From: Globodera rostochiensis
Taxonomy: Eukaryota; Nematoda; Chromadorea; Rhabditida; Heteroderidae
NCBI GenBank assembly: GCA_018350325.1
Contig: JAEVLN010000001.1
Coordinates: 124,001 to 188,000 of the forward strand
Direction: 5' to 3'
Length of the DNA stretch: 64,000 nucleotides
This document shows positions 9,856-22,171 of this stretch, piece after piece (position 1 is the stretch's first letter; each line of letters starts with the position of its first letter). Under the pieces are notes generated by a model that saw only the letters and a program-made list of their open reading frames with translations, did no database searches and was not told the DNA's origin. The position numbers were made by a program, and so were the translations under genes.

Positions 9856-11845
9856 ATGCCACCTCAAGGACGATGCGAATGGAACGCGGACCAACGGGCG
9901 CAACTGATCCAATTGGTGAAGCAATTCGATATAATCTGGCTGCCGGTTGGCGCAACGGATAAAAGCAAAATCTCGATAAGTCGTCGCGCAGCATTCGAAC
10001 AAATTCGGCAGCACTTTCTGGATGATGGGTTCACGGGTCAGTGATTGATTGATCAATTGGGATTTAAACTTTTGAATCAGCTTTTTGTATTTATTCAGTC
10101 GATGATTTGGCTTCGCAGTGGCGGAATCTGAAAGATATTTTCTACAAAAGATTTAAAGAGATGAACCGACGCATTCAAATTGGAGAGTCCAACGTGAAAC
10201 CGCCGTGGCGCTTTTTCGAAGCTTTGAGTTTTCTGGCCGGTAACAAAGCGATGGATGCAAATCGGAGAGAAGTGTTTGGTGATAGGCAAGTGGCTTCGTC
10301 GTTTTTGGTAAACAAATTTAATTAATGTTAAGCTTGCCTGAAGGGTTTGCTGAAGGTGAAGGAATGGAGGAGGACAATTTAAGCAGTTTTGGGCTGTTGG
10401 ATGAATTGAACGAACGGGAAGAAAGCGTATTGAACTTGATGAAGGAGTTGAAGCAGGAGCAGGACGAGATCGAAGAGGAACAACAACAGCACCACAACCC
10501 ACAGATAAATGGAGGCGGTTGTGTCAGTCATCACTTGAGAAATGGAGCAGAAACGCTGGACGAAAGACCATTGGACGGGAAAAGGCTGTCAGTGCGATTG
10601 ACCCACCACCATCAGCAGAATGACCATCAACCGACGAGCCATCAGCAGCAGGAATTTGTGAACCAATTGGAGGGAAGCATGAACGGGAGACGGTCGTCGA
10701 GAGTTACGCCGTTTCGAAGGGTCAAAAGGAAAATAAGTCGGGGGAACGACGACGGGGGAACGGCCGATGCAAAACGGGGTTTTTGACGGGATGGACTTTT
10801 TGACGCTTTTTGCACTTGTCCTTCAGCGTATGTTCAGCGTACAGTCCCTCAACGACAATTGTCCCCAATTTGGGATGCTCTCCGGCAGAAATCCTCTAAT
10901 GCGCCCTTCGGCGGTTCTTTCCCTCGACGAGTTCAACCTTCACAACATCAACAACGTAATTACTCCTCTAATGGCCTCCATTCTACCAACTTTCTCATCG
11001 GCAAAAACACCACAGCGATTAGTTCCGAGGCAGCAAAAATGACCAACTCAGTCCACACGCTGCCCGCCGGCATTGAAGGACGGTCTAAAATGGCGTTGGG
11101 CGAAACGGGCGCCGATCGCTTTCGATACTTTGGTGGGCTTTTCCCTCTCTTTGTTCTCGCCAGACTCATAGAATACGCCTTCATGTAGAGCAGGGACGAA
11201 GCCAGAAAAAAATTTCGGTGGGGGGGGTGGGAATTTTCCATCTGAGCTCCCGGCGCTCAGATGTACTACTTCCCATGAGCGCCAAGGATTTTCTTTAAGG
11301 AATTTTCAAAAATGCAAATCAGTTTTATTTAAAACGACCGCGCGCCGAAACGACCCCCTTTCCCCGTGCTTTAGGCTACCATTCCGAACCTTTATAACTT
11401 TTTTGTACTGAAATAATTAGGTCGAAAATTATACTAAATGAAAGCTCTTGATGAATAGAATTAAATCAAAGAAAGTTATAAAGCTTTCGACATTCGGATG
11501 TCATTCGGAAGCGCTACGTTAATGTTATGTGTTTATATGCGACTATGCTCATATGATGTCGAATAAAAGACTGAAGGACCCCTAGATAAATGCCGACTCC
11601 CCCCCCCCCCCCCCCAAGGTGCCTTCGTGGAAAGTGCCGTCCGTGATCTCCACCATCAGTGTCCGGACATTGCGCGTCGTCTGCTGCACTCCATCTACGG
11701 AACGGTAGCCGAACACCAAATGGAAGCTACGCTAATGTTTGGTGGGGATGAGGGACCAATGGATGCGCAAGTGCTGCTGGACGGTCTCGGGGCTGACGGA
11801 AAGGGGGCGATCGACGGGTCGGAGTCTCTTTGTTGGATGCCATGA
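9856..11845 (+). CDS. MADF-domain (Myb/SANT-like) putative transcription factor
   Basis: Five exons (9856-10036, 10099-10278, 10344-10778, 10827-11132, 11619-11845) join in frame into about 442 residues; every intron is phase 1. Exons 1-2 form the domain: the W..DQRAQLIQLVKQF helix, then AFEQIRQHF, SQWRNLKDIFYKRFKEM and a KPPWRFFEALSFL end, the spacing known from Adf-1/MADF proteins, which bind DNA. The rest is acidic, then Q/H-rich, then basic (RRVKRKISR), as in transcription regulators. The last exon (FVESAVRDL..) is helical and could be a partner-binding region. Intron 4 is swollen to 486 bp by a repeat. The exact 3' end is uncertain: an alternative splice near 11739-11824 would extend the frame to about 11961. 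Confidence 0.7.
11193..11616. repeat. Repeat insertion within intron 4 of the MADF gene
   Basis: It starts with CAGGGACGAAGCCAGAAAAA and a G run, like the ends of the CAGGGCCGTA elements at 32.5 and 46.7 kb. It also has a GCCGAAACGACCCC motif near 11345 and ends in a 20-bp C run directly before the CAAG acceptor. The coding frame resumes cleanly after it, so the insertion appears to be tolerated by splicing. Confidence 0.5.
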
Positions 11846-12094
11846 GGGAAGAACGCGCTTCGGCACATTCTAACTTAAATCCTTTGTCTATCGAGGAAAC
11901 CCGCCGCCCGACACTTTCAACAGCGTCAGTGGGCATCTTCAAAGAAATAGAACTTTCATAATGCCGAGTCCATAATCCCTCCCGAAATGAAACAGGAATT
12001 ATTATCAACCATTGCTGTTCTCAAACCAACTCTGTTCATTTCACGGAGCATGTCATTTCAGTTCCCAGGCTGGGCAAAGTTCGGCTCACTACCC

Positions 12095-12290
12095 GAAGCT
12101 TAAAATACCCGATTTTCAAAATTTTTTTTGACGGAATTCGAAAACGGAAATCCGGACCCTCCAAAATTTCGGATTCCGAATTTCAAGCCAAAATCCACTG
12201 GAGAAAACGGAATGAGGTGCGAAGGTGGTCCGGCGGTGCCGATGGGCGGCCGGAGAAAATTTTGACTCAAACTTTTTTAGTTTGCCAGAA
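12095..12290. repeat. Dispersed repeat copy (GGTGCCGATGGGCGGCC type)
   Basis: It contains GCGGTGCCGATGGGCGGCCGGAGAAAATTTTGACT (split here for description: GCGGTGCCGATGGG then CGGCCGGAGAAAATTTT), a diverged member of the family also present at about 8.2, 22.95, 32.7, 47.35 and 47.95 kb. Bases 12290-12640 show no supported gene. Confidence 0.45.
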
Positions 12291-12644
12291 TAATATGTGT
12301 CTTTATTACAACATTGTTCGTGTAACCGTAGCCTGTTTTGGTTAATTGGACGTTGCATACAATGGGAGGGGCGGGTTTTTTGTCCTTAACCATTATTAAA
12401 CATTGTGTAATCTGTTGATGAGCAGTTAAATTGGAATTCCGGCGGCATTGTTTGCTTTTCATCGGTTTGCGTTGCTTTTTTCTCGAATTTATTTGTTTGT
12501 CATTGCCATTGATGCGACCGCCCGCCCATCATTAAGGTAAGTCAGTCGCTCACCGCCTTTGTGCGCTTTCATCCGAACGAATGGCGCAACGGAAAAAGAA
12601 CAGTGGCAATCGATGACGAGTAAAAACGCGAATGGTTGAGAAAG

Positions 12645-13185
12645 GAGATAAGTGAGAGAGTGAGTGGGTAAGTGAGAGAGAGAGAGTGAGTGGGTAAGAG
12701 AGAGAGGGAGAGAGTGAGTGGGTAAGAGAGAGAGAGTGAGTGGGTAAGTGAGAAAGAGAGAGTGAGTGGGTAAGAGAGAGAGGGAGAGAGTGAGTGGGTA
12801 AGAGAGAGAGGGAGAGAGTGAGTGGGTATGAGAGAGAGAGTGAGTGGGTAAGAGAGAGAGTGAGTGGGTAAGTGAGAAAGAGAGAGTGAGTGGGTAAGAG
12901 AGAGAGGGAGAGAGTGAGTGGGTAAGAGAGAGAGGGAGAGAGTGAGTGGGTATGAGAGAGAGAGTGAGTGGGTAAGAGAGAGAGAGTGAGTGGGCAAGAG
13001 AGAGAGAGAGTGAGTGGGTAAGAGAGAGAGGGGGAGAGAGAGTGGGTAAGAGAGAGAGGGAGAGAGTGAGTGGGTAAGAGAGAGAGAGTGAGTGGGTAAG
13101 AGAGAGAGGGAGAGAGTGAGTGGGTAAGAGAGAGAGGGAGAGAGTGAGTGGGTAAGAGAGAGAGAGTGAGTGGGTAAGTGGGCAT
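12645..13185. repeat. GAGAGA/TGAGTGGGTAAG minisatellite
   Basis: About 540 bp of a purine-rich unit of 18-28 bp (GTGAGTGGGTAAGAGAGAGA with variable GA length). The minus strand is open in several frames that read as L/S/T/P/H strings; I regard these as artefacts of the repeat. Confidence 0.85.
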
Positions 13186-13359
13186 TTCTTTTCTTGATTC
13201 GTCGCGTTCGGTTGAGGATAATGGCATTTTAGGGGTGTTGGGTGTAATTGAGGTGCGATTGGTGGACGGAATGAGCTGGATCGGATGGATGGTTGGGTCT
13301 GTCGGTCGGTTGAATTGCCCCCCAAATTCCGGTTTCTCGTCCAAATTCCTCTCACTTTA

Positions 13360-14510
13360 CCCTTTCCCCCCCCCCCCTTTTCTATTGCCTTCCTTTCTCT
13401 GTTCGATGGTTGCGCACTTTACAAACAAATTCAAAGCCTTTTCTAATTTTTTACGACTCTTTTGGGCGTTTTTCTTTTTGAATATTTTTTGAATTTCATA
13501 CAAACAAACGAAACGGAGGTTCTCAATCACTGAAATTGCATTCCGAAAGCATTGTTTTATGCTTCCCACCCCCCCCCCCCCCACGTCCTTTCATTATACA
13601 AAAGAATAAAACATTCACAAGATTCCGGCATGGCCAAATAAGGTTTAGTACACAGCTTAAATAGCTTTGACGACGCGAACTTTTCTGAATCGAAGGTCCT
13701 TGCGCGAATCACATAAAGTGTTGGGGGCAGGGGCTTTGGATGAAACGATCAGTCTCCCCCCCCCCTCGCCCGGTTCCTCAAACGCCCCCAGTCTGTTTGT
13801 TCTGTTGTTATTCCTTCTCCTCTTTCCCCCCTTCTTCCTTTCCTTCTCCTTCTTCCCCCCTTCTTCCTTTTCTTCTCCTTCTTCCCCTTCTTCCTTTCCT
13901 TCTCCTCCTCCCTTTTCCATTCTGCTGAAGTGGCGAGTAAACATTGGAAGCGCTTCATTTATGCCGATCGGCCTTAACTTTGAAGGGTTAGGAGGACGTC
14001 CGATCTAAGCCTCCCCTCCCCCCCCCCAACTTTCATTCCATTCGTTCGTTCGTCCCCATACCGGAAAGAGTAGTCGAAAGTTAGGACGCGAACTTTGCGC
14101 AAACACATGTACATATTATTCATCACCAAATCACTTTCCGCGGATCATCGTCAGAGAAAGCTAAAAAGCAACCAAAATGCTTGATCCAATCTGAGGCAGT
14201 CAATGTTCTAGATTTGCAAAGATAAATAAATGTTATCAAGTAGTATGTATATATTATACTTACCCGTCATCTTGGGTCAGACCTAGTTTTAGGGCTTCAT
14301 CCTTTCATCCATCAATTTACCCCCACAGTACAAGCCTTCGGCCATTACCCCCACAGCTTTCATCCCAATCTGCTGGACTCATCACTTTCATTCCGGCTAA
14401 CTAGCATTCCATGTTCAAAACTCCTCTCCCCCCCCCCCCCGTCTCCGTTATGAGTGAGTGGCCATACCCTCCGTTTAGACTCCTCCAGCAAGGCATGCCA
14501 AACTCAACTA
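13360..14510. other. Intergenic stretch with C runs and a pyrimidine tract
   Basis: It holds C runs at 13368-13378, 13566-13581, 13756-13765 and 14428-14440, and a TTCCTTTCCTTCTCC-rich tract at 13800-13920. AT-rich DNA follows, with no open frame that looks coding. It precedes the start of the aminotransferase-fusion gene, so regulatory sequence may lie here, but I cannot point to a site. Confidence 0.4.
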
Positions 14511-14514
14511 GACA

Positions 14515-17500
14515 ATGGTTGAGAAACAGCACGCAATCAATGACAACAACATCATTAATGGTGGTAACATAAATGGGCAGATCGGCGGAACTATCGTTTG
14601 TCTGGACCTATGCTGTGAGGGTCCCATCGATCAGTGTACTGAAATGCTTGCGGAAAAGGTAAGACAAAAAGCATAAATGCCGTCAGAAAAATGTCTGCGG
14701 CATTCATGCTTTTAGGGAACATTGCTGTAATCGCCGGATAAAAATATCTTTCGCAGATCATAGTTCCTTCTTTCTGGGCCGGTGCCGAACAATTCGTGGC
14801 TCAGCCCGCCCCCTTGGGGGGTTACGAATCGTAAGCACGGACATTAAAGGAAGAATTTCGAAAGTCTTTAGAGTCCAAAAAGCGCTTTCTTGGCACATCC
14901 GCCATTTGTTAGGCGAGTTAATCCAGTGGGACCAGCTTCATCTGGTCTCCAACACATCTGTGGCCTTGGAGCTGTTCGTCCAATGTTGTTGTTCACCAGG
15001 CGGTGATTGTCTTCAATATGGCGAAGAATTTGAATTCATTGTCAACAGATATTTTGCTCTATCCGACTCCATTCGCAGATCCCGAATTGGCGGGGGCCTT
15101 TCGTTCAGAAACAGCCTCTATTGACATTGTTCCAGTCCATCTGGTATGATTGAATCACTTACCCCGGTCAGAGGAGTTACTTCTCAGGCAAATGCGTCTC
15201 TGTTGGACATTGCCGACTTGCAGCACACAATGAAGCGGATTGGGAAGGTGTGAGGTGAGGGAATAAATTGCAAATTTACGAATTCGTCAGAGGAGACGAC
15301 GGGTACGCGCACTTCTGCTGCACAACCCGCACCCGATTGTCGGTTGTAAGGGCAATGGTCAGCGACAATTGGCGCATATTTTGGAATGGGCGGTCGAGTA
15401 AGTCAATAAACTGACAATGCGCCCCATTTGTGTAGCTTTTAGGAGCAAAATTTTTTTACTTGTGGACGAAAGTTTGGCAACGATGGATTTATGGGAGTTC
15501 AGCAGCTGCTTGGGATTGGACCGCCGGAGGGGCGACGAATTGGGCAATTGGTTGGTGTGGATTTGGAGTGGAGCCAAGGTGTTTGTTTATGCCTTCCTCA
15601 CAACAATTCGGCCGGCACAAATTCTTCAAATACAATCGGACCGTTTCCCACAGCACTTCTCGCTGCCGGGCCTCGAGTTCGCCGCCATCCTCCTCCCACG
15701 GCCTGCCCTTTCCCTTCTCCCGTTTCAGCCGTGTGCTCCTCTGGTCCAATATTTGGTTGCCAATTTACTTGAGGACTTGGGTGGAATTGCATGCGAATTT
15801 GGTGTTGTCTTCACGCTTTACTTCAGATTGGGCTTCTGAGCTGTTCGCGAGACGTAAATCGCGACTTAAAGAGCTTAGAAGGAGGACAATTGAAGGGATG
15901 GCTGACTTGGGACTGAGCAAAACTTTGTTGGCTTCGGCAGAGCCAATGCCCTGGATTTTGGTTGACTTAAAAATGGTACTCTTTAAATGGTTTGAATGTA
16001 CGTCATTTCTCAGTTTTTCAGTTTCTTGACGACATAAACTTCGAGTCTGAACGTACTTTAAGGGAAGAACTTGCTAAAAGGACGGGACTGAAGTTGACCT
16101 CAGGGGAACAGTTGGGTATGGCTAACCCGGGTTGGTTCCGAGTCCGAGTGGAAGGCTCTGAGGACAAAATCAGTGACGGTAGGGACGGGACTTGGAAGAG
16201 TGTGTCAGTTGCCAACTCTTTCAGTGCTTGTTCGTCTGAAGATGGTTTTGGCGGGACGAAAGGGGTCGGTGTTGGAATGGGAGAAGGTGGACATAAGCCC
16301 TTATGTCGTCTTGGGAAGGCCAGGGGCAGGGGAAGCTCGGCCAAAGAGGGGCGGGGGCGGCCAACGGGAGGTGGAGCAAGAGGGGAAGGCCAGAGAACGC
16401 CAAAATGAGGACGAAAGCGAAAGTAATGAGGAAGGCGGAAGGAGAATCTCGCTGATGGGCCAAGTTGGAAGCGACGACGGAGACCTTCTTCGGCAGGTTT
16501 TCAGTGTTGAAGACATCCGGAAGAAGGGAAGCGCGGCAGAGACGGGGACGGAGCACGCCGCAAAGGATGAAATCATCCAGAAAGTGTTCTCCATCTTCCC
16601 TAAGGAGCGACTTCACTGGAAGGGTCCAGTGGCAGAAAGCGGTACAAATAATCGTGCAGAAAAAGTGGTGAAGAATGGAGCAGCGATTGACAATACACGA
16701 AATGAGAAGGGGACGGGGAAGAGCGCGACGTGGACGGAAGAAGCATTTGTTGATGAACAACGGAATGTGCAGATGATGGAGAAGGAGGGCGACACGGACA
16801 GGCGAAACGGGACGCACTTTTTGAAAGAACATAGCGAAGAGCAGCAGCTAAAGGCAAAAGTCACCGTCACCACCATTACCACACTAAGCGACCTTGCCTT
16901 CATTGAAAATTTGGTCCGATCGGAAAAAACGGATAATGTGATGCCTAAAAATAAAATGCAATTGCCGAGAGATGGGGAATACTATGAGGAGGTTAGCACG
17001 GAGAAAGAGGAGGGAAGAGAGGGGGAATGGCTTCATCCTTCTGCAAGAGAAGGTCGGTCGGAAGAGGAGGGAAGAGAGGGGGAATGGCTTCATCCTTCTG
17101 CAAGAGAAGGTCGGTCGGAAGAGGAGGGAAGAGAGGGGGAATGGCTTCATCCTTCTGCAAGAGAAGGTCGGTCGGAAGAGGAGGGAAGAGAGGGGGAATG
17201 GCTTCATCCTTCTGCAAGAGAAGGTCGGTCGGAAGAGGAGGGAAGAGAGGGGGAATGGCTTCATCCTTCTGCAAGAGAAGGTCGGTCGGAAGAGGAGGGA
17301 AGAGAGGGGGAATGGCTTCATCCTTCTGCAAGAGAAGGTCGGTCGGAAGAGGAGGGAAGAGAGGGGGAATGGCTTCATCCTTCTGCAAGAGAAGGTCGGT
17401 CGGAGGAGTCTTTCGGTCGCCATTCGAGTGACTCTCATTTTGCTTTCTACCAGCAATCTGTCCGTTGTCAGCATCCGCTACTAACTCGCTCAGACTCTGG

Positions 17501-19406
17501 CATGGTCGGTGAATCGTCTCCAGAGTTTGGCTTCTTCACTTCTGAACGGGCCGTCGGCCACCTTCCTAGGCTCGCCCGCAACGACATCGTTGGTTCCCGT
17601 GATTCGGCATTCCTCAGTGACTCTTCCCCCGTGCACACTTCAACACTGACAGGAAGGGCCGATTGGTCGATTGATCAGTGCGAGAGCGGACTTCGAAACC
17701 ACGGACCAACCGCTCAGATGCTGAATGATTCTGGCATATTTTTAGATTTTTTGCCGGGGTCACTGAGCATCGATTTTCCTCTATTAGTGTCGACGGAAGA
17801 ATTGAGGGTAAAAGATGAGGAAGGGAATGAAGGTGGAAAATGGGCGTCGGACGGAGAAGGGGCAATAACCGTGGATTTGCAATTCAAAACGCCAAAGGGG
17901 TTCACTGAAGAAGAGTTGCAAACGATGGTTGTTTCCGGAGGAGAACAAAGAGAAGTTCAAGATGAGCCGTTCGAAGTTGCGGGATGGAGGCCCCTTGAAG
18001 ATGTGGAGCCGGAGTTGAATCAGATTGTTGTGGGCGAGATTGATGAGGATATTCTCCAGAACGAATACGACGCCCGACATCAGAAGTTGTCTTCTGCATT
18101 GGATGAGGGGTCGTCTTTTTGTCCAAAGCAAGAAGAAATTAGTTGGATAGAAGTGAACGTTGACAAAGTTGGGGCAGGGATGCCTCCATGGAAGCCGTTA
18201 GATCAGCTGGAAAAGGAAGCGGAAGAGGAGATGAGGCAGGGAGGTGGGGAGAGGGACAGCTTGAAGAAGAGGCAGAGGAGGATAAGTGTGGAGGCGACGG
18301 ATGTGGTGGAGGAGTGGAATGCTCGGGTGAGGCGTAAAATGAAGCAGGTGAGGAAGGAAGAAGCTGAAGTTGAGCTGCACTTTGTGGACGGAGACCGGAT
18401 GAAGAGGGAAGCGGCATCGGAAGTGTGTTGGAAGGTAAGGGATGAAGAAGAGTACATGACGGTGGTTGCGGTGGGAGATGAACCTTCCGAAGAACGCACA
18501 AGACAAAATGTTGGGAAGGGGCGGGCAAACAGATGGAGGATACCGGAGACCGAGAAGCGTCGGTGGGAAGAAGTCGGATGGGCAAGGATCGACGGAAGAA
18601 CGGATACTCCGATGCGTTTTCAGGGACCAGAAGATATTCCAGGACGAGCGTGTTACTTACAAGTGCATCAACGGATGCAAATGGGACGGAGGTTGGAAGA
18701 CGACAAGTGCGGGAGTGTGGAGTCCCGAGATGCATTCATCCTGGAACACATGAACATCACTGAGCTGGAATACAAAGGAGGAGCAATGGGTGAACAAGGG
18801 CAACCAGTTCACACGAGCATCAGCACCCAGATAAACACGTGGGCTCCGGATGAGTGGTTCAGACGCGTGCCGTTAAGGGAGGACCTGGAAGATGAAGATG
18901 GGACAGTCTTACGGAGCATCAAAACGGAAAACCCAAAGGAATACGGCAAAAAATCGCTGGTGTGTCGGAACCCCACACACACAGCGTCTTCCGACCACTG
19001 TGAACCGCGCAAAGCGTACTCAATTCGACGCCCGACGGCGATGAACGAGAATGGACAAAAAAAGAGTGAGTTGTTCGAGATCGAGCTTTTGAGCCAGGCG
19101 GGTGTCCATCCCCCGAGGGGTTCAGAGGATCGCCCACTCCTTTTATTTATTGCAGTGAAGCGGGCGAGAGAAGGCCCAACTTACGAAGCTTCTCCCTCAT
19201 TGTACAGCGAAATCGAAACATTTCACCACAGAGGAAGGGAGGGGAGAAGCACCGTGCGAACACGACACCGACACAAATGGCCCCGGAAGCGGCTTCAGCA
19301 GAGGTCGCCCTCGCGCGTCACAGTGACCACAACAATTGGAGGAGGAGAGGACGCGCAATCCGAACCAATCGACAGAGTGACCGGTGGGGGAAAAGCCGTG
19401 GCCTAA
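14515..19406 (+). CDS. ACCS-like PLP aminotransferase domain fused to a long low-complexity tail
   Basis: Eleven exons join in frame: 14515-14658, 14757-14830, 14872-15002, 15049-15143, 15188-15247, 15291-15397, 15443-15578, 15654-15780, 15827-15975, 16022-16178, 16225-19406; about 1,453 residues. Residues 1 to about 410 follow fold-type I aminotransferases in order: SNTSVALEL (cofactor phosphate loop region), SPGDILLYPTPF, a divergent NP motif (HNPHPIVG, 179-186), LLVDES with Asp212, SGAK with Lys249 as Schiff-base candidate, LPGLEFA, LVQYLVANLLED, WILVDLK, and PGWFRV with Arg381 for the substrate carboxylate. Order and wording fit ACC-synthase-like (ACCS) proteins best. Pocket residues look eroded: the Asn of NPxNPxG, the Tyr of DExY (Leu215) and the Arg of LPGxR (Glu257) are missing, so normal catalysis is doubtful. 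The tail of about 1,060 residues is charged, has a 7 x 19-residue repeat and matches nothing I know. Confidence 0.65.
16999..17403 (+). repeat. 57-bp tandem repeat, 7 copies, inside the coding tail
   Basis: Seven almost identical 57-bp copies encode a 19-residue unit (EEGREGEWLHPSAREGRSE) at about residues 652-786 of the aminotransferase-fusion protein. The length is a multiple of three and the frame continues on both sides for hundreds of codons, which supports translation. The near identity implies recent expansion, so copy number may vary between individuals. Confidence 0.85.
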
Positions 19407-19413
19407 CAATAGC

Positions 19414-19419
19414 AATAAA
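19414..19419 (+). terminator. Polyadenylation signal AATAAA
   Basis: A canonical AATAAA lies 8 bases after the TAA of the aminotransferase-fusion gene; a second lies at 19442-19447. It supports 19406 as the true 3' end of the reading frame. Confidence 0.55.
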
Positions 19420-20111
19420 ATGAAAGGAGCAATGAGAACCAAATAAATGTTTTGATGAATAATTTTATTTGTTCATTGGCAGTGAGTCATACGCCCGGGT
19501 CGCGATGGATTGTGTCGTCCGTTTACCGTACAACCGAATGGGGATGGGAGAAGCTTTCACTGCGGTAGAACGATGCGACGATTGTGCGGGCCGATCCCCC
19601 CCCCCCCCCGGAGATGTTAAATGACATTAACAAATAGTTAAAGCGCATTTAATAAATCAAAACGAATTTTGGAGAAAAACAAATGAGCCTACCATCATAT
19701 TACCGTCCTAATGGCGACCAATTTCAAATGGATGAAAAATGAGATTTTATTGGTGTTCGACTGACTGCAACCGGACTTTTTTAGGAATTCTTGGAGTCTA
19801 TTGATGCAACTTTTTTTTTACTCCGATTGGTCTTTTAGGAAACAAAACATTTTGTTAAATAAATTAATATGAAAAAAGGCCCAAAAAGTCTCATCAAACT
19901 CCACCAGACTAAAACCTCTAAAAATATTGCCTCATCGGCCTATCAAAAAACAACAAAATGAGACTGAAACCCTTAGATTTGGGAACCCTGTCTATAACTC
20001 TTTTCAAATTAAACAATATTGGTACTTGAACTAAAAACCATGAAAAGGTAAAACACAGAATTCAAAAATGTCGTATTTCTTTCACTCCAGGGTTCAGATG
20101 CGTACTTAAAT

Positions 20112-20422
20112 TAACGGGGTTCTAGTCGACTTTAGTGTTTACGCGTCCCATTACATTCTTGTGACAAAATTGATATAGCACCCGGCAATTTAACCTCTTG
20201 TGACAAAAAGACAATATTGAAGCCGGACTACCGTTGTTGGCGATGTATGGGCGGCATACGGTGGTGAGAATAATATGCAGCAAGATAACCAACCATCAGT
20301 TGTAGTTTGTCCTCAAATTCATATCCAGGGCATAGAAGCCATTTAAGGCTTTAAAATATTACATGGAACTATATAATTGATTCGTGGGACGCGTAGTCGA
20401 CTAGAACACCGTTACCTTATTT
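20112..20422. mobile_element. Small inverted-repeat element with GGGACGCGTA ends
   Basis: The left end AACGGGGTTCTAGTCGACTT then ACGCGTCCCA (20117-20150) mirrors the right end TGGGACGCGTAGTCGACTAG AACACCGTT (20386-20417). About 310 bp, non-coding. It shares the ACGCGTCCC phrase with the element at 33.83-34.34 kb. No clear target-site duplication. Bases 19450-20110 show no gene. Confidence 0.6.
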
Positions 20423-20533
20423 CAACTCTCTCAGAACGCAGCTCCAATTCAGTCATCAAGTTCAGACGTTACAATTTTCTAAACAAAACATTTTCCAAGA
20501 TATTGTGTAAATGTCGCCAAATCACAATTCTGA

Positions 20534-22171
20534 TTATGGTTTTCTGACTGTCTCTTTCTCCTTTATTTCGTCCTTTTCAGTCAAACTTTCCTTCTTTTCT
20601 GTCTCTTTGGTCACCTTTTCTTTCGATGTTTTCTCTGCCACTTTTTGCAGGGTTAACTAAATGGGGGAAAAATGTTTTTCCAAATGCCACCCCCCAATCC
20701 TTCTCCACCTTATTGTCGATTAGGTTGTGCAATGCGATCACCGTCCGCACCATCGTCCCAATGTAAACGCTCATCAAATGGTCGTTTGTCTGCACATTGT
20801 GCGCGTCGACAAAGTCCGGCGCGAGCACTTCCGGCAGCAAATTGAGCATTTCCTAAGCATTCGTTGGGACCGGAATCTCAACAAGCTGACCGACCTGGAT
20901 CAGAAAGATGATGGCATGATTGATGGGCAACTCCCGACTCGCCACTCGATGCAAATAGCTAGTAATGCCGGCCAAATGATTCTCGAGGCCGCGAATGCCG
21001 GTCATTTGATTGGAAATTCGCTGAGAGAGAGTGCCGGCGGTTTGGTTTTTGATGTCTCTGAAAACGACGGTGGCAATATAGCTGGTACCGCCCTCACCTT
21101 TTTTTACAAAACCTATGCTTAAAAAGCTATAAAGTGTTTACAAATGTCAGGAGGAGTAGAATCCAGACCTGCCTACCGTTTTGACCAAATTCGAATACCA
21201 AATCCAAAGTTACTAACCTCCGATTAATTTTTATTTAATTTTGAAGAAATTTGATTATGCTAATTTTAGAACGTCACACTTATTTCATAATAAACCTCAA
21301 TAAATGCTCCACTCCGACCTCCTCAGCCTCTTCAGCACCAATCTCACTAGGAACATGTTCAAAAGTCTTCACCGGAGGGGACCCGTCCTTAAATTACGAT
21401 TCCAAATTTTGGCCCAGCGTCCGCAAAATTACGTTATGCACTTCCTGAACCTCCACATATGCATCCGTTGGCAGTGCCAAGTCTTGTCGTCCTTGAGAGG
21501 CCTGGATTATGATCAGGACGGGGTTTGGGGTAAAGCGTTTGATCACTTCGTTAATCAAAATGTCGTTCTGAATTATTAGTCAATTAAATAAAGCACAAAT
21601 TCGAGAAAAGGGGCACTTATTTAAATAATTATTCCATTTGAACTTTCTAATAAAAACCTTGCAGAGTCGCGGCCCAGAATGATACCAACCAACGATTCTT
21701 TCTCGTGCCGCGACCTTGTAAAACATGCCGAACATGTCCTCCAAAAAATCAGCATCGAGAAAGAAAATGTTGGAATTCTCGGAATCCTCATCATATGGGA
21801 CTGTAAGGAAAGAATGGTTACGAATAGCAAGAAATGGGAAACGGACCAGCAAAGCAATTGGCGATATCGAGTGTTTTGTCGGGCTTCATACAACCGAGCA
21901 GAACGCCCACCACCCGACTGACTTTATGGGTTTTGTTGACCCGGTTAAAATGGTCGACCACACTGAGCAGTACGAGCGGATGCACAACCACCTGAAAGGG
22001 CAAATCAAAATTTACATCAAGTAGGCTGGAAGATTCGGATCTAACCTTATTCACTGGGAGATTTGGCTGGACATTGCTCAAACAGTGCGCATGATCGGCA
22101 TTCAAATTGACATTTTGTCCGTTTTTTTTTCTTTTCTCGTCAATTTTTTCCTTTTCTGGTGCCGGTGCCAT
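20534..22171 (-). CDS. rpn-8: 26S proteasome non-ATPase regulatory subunit 7 (RPN8/PSMD7)
   Basis: The first exon is 22046-22171, followed by 21847-21991, 21658-21800, one ending its intron at 21567, and further exons to a stop at 20534. The joined protein follows RPN8 throughout: [17 protein letters not shown] at the start of the MPN domain, [17 protein letters not shown], then [15 protein letters not shown]. This lacks the His-x-His zinc ligands of RPN11, as expected for the non-catalytic MPN partner. Next come [27 protein letters not shown] and [13 protein letters not shown] with [16 protein letters not shown], and a Lys/Glu-rich tail reached by a 52-nt intron, as in other RPN8 proteins. 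It pairs with RPN11 in the proteasome lid. It has an unusual N-terminal extension of about 40 residues before the MPN domain, so the true start could be different. Confidence 0.93.

Noticed and set aside
12489..13355. Leu/Ser/Thr-rich frames on the minus strand
   Set aside because: By-product of the GAGA/TGAGTGGGTAAG minisatellite.
16972..17474. Alternative frames over the 57-bp repeat on both strands
   Set aside because: Only the frame that continues for hundreds of codons on both sides and joins the aminotransferase exons is plausible.
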